From Paludibacteraceae bacterium (lineage in GTDB: Bacteria; Bacteroidota; Bacteroidia; Bacteroidales; Paludibacteraceae): DNA of 44,301 nt. The stretch spans positions 1-44,301 of the forward strand of contig CAJOIR010000018.1 of the NCBI GenBank assembly GCA_905234685.1. The letters run 5' to 3'. The notes beneath the pieces were generated by a model. The model worked only from the letters and a program-made list of their open reading frames with translations. It did no database searches and had not been told where the DNA came from. A program made the position numbers and the translations under genes. Numbering within the stretch: the first letter of the stretch is position 1; every line of letters begins with the position of its first letter. Of the stretch, positions 42,814 through 44,301 are shown in pieces.

Positions 42814-44301
42814 TCAGGCTTTTTTCTTGCTGCTCTCACCGTAGCCGTAGCCATAACCATAACCGCCGTAGCCATAACCATAACCGCCGTAGCCATAACG
42901 GCGACCATAACCGTAGCTGTAACCATAGCCTCTGCCAGAACCTTTCACACCGTTGAGCACGCAAGCAATGTTCTTCAGTTGCTGCTGGTCGTTAATACGA
43001 TTGATGAAGTCAGCCACACCACGCTCAGTGTATTCAGCACGCGAAACGAAGATGGTGACATCAGATATACGGTCGAGCAGGAAGGTATCACTAACCAAAG
43101 CCAAAGGTGCAGAGTCAACAAAGACGTAGTCGTATTTTTTACGCAACTCAGCAAAGAGTTCGTCAAGACGAGCACCCTGCAGCAGTTCGTTGGGGTTAGG
43201 CGGTATGACACCTGCAGGTATGATATCAAGATTATCTTCAATATTAGACGGCACAATGATATCGTCGAGCGTGTAGGTGGAGTCAGAAAGATAAGATGTC
43301 AGAGCACCACTTGAAGGTAACCTGAGATACTTGGCAAGCATAGGTTTACGTATATCCAAGCCTACCAATGCGACACGTTTACCAAGGAGTGCCATAGAGA
43401 GAGCGATGTTGATGGCGACAAAAGTCTTACCTTCGCCGTTGATACACGAAGTTACGAGCACTACACTTGACGTCTCCTCAGCGGGCAACATGAAACGGAG
43501 GTTGGTACGCAACAGACGGAACAACTCGGCAGAGACGCTGTTCTCATTCTTGCGAATAACCACTGGTAACTTCGTCTTGTCAGAGACTTGCAGCAAGTGA
43601 CCCAATACAGGCAGGCCACCAAGAAGCTCCTCATACTGTGTACGGTCTTTAATCTTGTTGTCAAACAAGTCGTAGATATAAATCACAGCAACAGGTATCA
43701 TAAGACCAAGGAGGAAGGCGATAAGGAAGAGATTTCTCCTGTTAGGTGAAACTACATTACCTGCCACTTGTGCACGGTCGATAATCTTTGCGGGCATCAC
43801 GGTGGAAGCCAAAGTAAGAGCATTCTCTTCACGCTTCTGGTAAAGGAACAAGTAGATACTCTGTTTGATTTCCTGCTTACGTTTAATCTGCACATACTCA
43901 CGCTCCTGAGTAGGCACTTCGCCTATTCTGCCAGCAAACTTGGACTCCTGTTGTGCGAGGTCGCGGCGCATAATCTGTAAACCACGCTCGACACTCGAAA
44001 TGCTCAGTTCGATATTCTGGCGCATAGCCTGCAACTGGTCATCCATTTGTAAGAGCATTGGGTTGTCGGATGTAGCAGAGCGGATTATCTTCATACGGTC
44101 AAGCAAAAGCTTGTTATACTCGTTGATAGAAGTAGTCAGCGACGGATCGGTTAGACCTATGTTAGCAGGTATGAAACTGAATTTGTTCTTTTCGTCCTGA
44201 ACGAACTGACGTAGGAAATCAAGCAAATTCTGCTGAGTCTCTATTTCCACGCGGCGTTTCTGATACTCGGTAGAGCCTTGCAGGTAGAGAGCAGCCTCAG
44301 C
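42814..44301 (-). CDS. Wzc-like polysaccharide co-polymerase / BY-kinase, cut by right window edge
   Basis: 495 residues visible; the N-terminal part runs off the right edge. Order: coiled-coil periplasmic part (QEREYVQIKRKQEIKQSIYLFL), a second membrane segment (LFLIAFLLGLMIPVAVIYIY), then the cytoplasmic tyrosine-kinase domain with SCINGEGKTFVAINIA (Walker A), VALVGLDIRKP (Walker A') and YDYVFVDSAPLAL (Walker B). It ends in a Tyr/Gly tail before SSKKKA. These proteins control chain length and export of capsular or exopolysaccharide, and autophosphorylate on the Tyr tail. The neighbouring polysaccharide genes would lie beyond the right edge. Confidence 0.92.
   Translation of the reverse strand, partial: AEAALYLQGSTEYQKRRVEIETQQNLLDFLRQFVQDEKNKFSFIPANIGLTDPSLTTSINEYNKLLLDRMKIIRSATSDNPMLLQMDDQLQAMRQNIELSISSVERGLQIMRRDLAQQESKFAGRIGEVPTQEREYVQIKRKQEIKQSIYLFLYQKREENALTLASTVMPAKIIDRAQVAGNVVSPNRRNLFLIAFLLGLMIPVAVIYIYDLFDNKIKDRTQYEELLGGLPVLGHLLQVSDKTKLPVVIRKNENSVSAELFRLLRTNLRFMLPAEETSSVVLVTSCINGEGKTFVAINIALSMALLGKRVALVGLDIRKPMLAKYLRLPSSGALTSYLSDSTYTLDDIIVPSNIEDNLDIIPAGVIPPNPNELLQGARLDELFAELRKKYDYVFVDSAPLALVSDTFLLDRISDVTIFVSRAEYTERGVADFINRINDQQQLKNIACVLNGVKGSGRGYGYSYGYGRRYGYGGYGYGYGGYGYGYGYGESSKKKA
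42837..42925. repeat. Repeat region coding the Tyr/Gly tail of the Wzc-like kinase
   Basis: Includes two consecutive 21-bp units (accgccgtagccataaccat plus one base at 42,862-42,882, then a second copy with one change at 42,883-42,903) within shorter ccataa/ccgtag repeats. They encode GYG and GYGG units, giving about 15 Tyr in the tail. Confidence 0.85.

Overview
The window comes from a Bacteroidales chromosome, most likely Prevotella-like. The evidence is a SusC/SusD pair, TonB-linked outer-membrane proteins, Bacteroidales -7 promoter boxes (TAnnTTTG), a Wzc-type kinase with a Tyr/Gly-rich tail and a TopB gene carrying a repeat peptide of the SPLPSPQGEG kind. Genus was judged from protein character only.

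Left part, about 1-17,890, looks like an accessory island. Positions 1-3,093 hold a tightly packed minus-strand cluster: NUDIX hydrolase, YoeB-like toxin without a visible antitoxin, DUF1848 Fe-S protein, ABM monooxygenase, DUF6512 membrane protein, a small winged-helix protein, a 37-aa overlapping ORF and the start of a sugar O-acetyltransferase. After a 592-bp AT-rich non-coding stretch comes a minus-strand defence operon (15,068 down to 3,686): BrxP (PAPS-reductase-like), BrxC (ATPase), PglZ and BrxL, which is the complete BREX type 4 gene set. It continues with two further co-directional genes, a SIR2-like protein and a small Trypco2-like protein. Upstream are an unexplained structured non-coding stretch, an AlbA/Schlafen-like regulator with an in-frame 12-bp repeat tract, four GTACAAA-type half sites at its promoter, and a 2H phosphodiesterase. 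The island appears to end at a tRNA 3' fragment (T arm plus acceptor strand, about 17,898-17,922) followed by a strong bidirectional terminator. This is the expected trace of integration into a tRNA gene.

Right part, 17,988-44,301, looks like ordinary chromosome. Minus-strand operons carry a small TonB-receptor-like protein, GltS and a BASS transporter; then an SLC13 permease, a CPA2 antiporter, an outer-membrane protein and a 1,601-aa protein fusing a TamB-type module to an Omp85-type beta-barrel. A secreted protein follows. Next is a pectin utilisation locus: SusC, SusD and a PL1 pectate lyase on minus, with a GH28 polygalacturonase on plus converging on them. TopB (plus, predicted leaderless) and a Wzc-like polysaccharide tyrosine kinase (minus, running off the right edge) close the window.

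Most notable: the BREX-4 operon extended by SIR2-like and Trypco2-like genes, the TamB-Omp85 fusion, the tRNA-fragment boundary, and a palindromic repeat inserted in frame within topB. Everything is read by eye; no database search was run.
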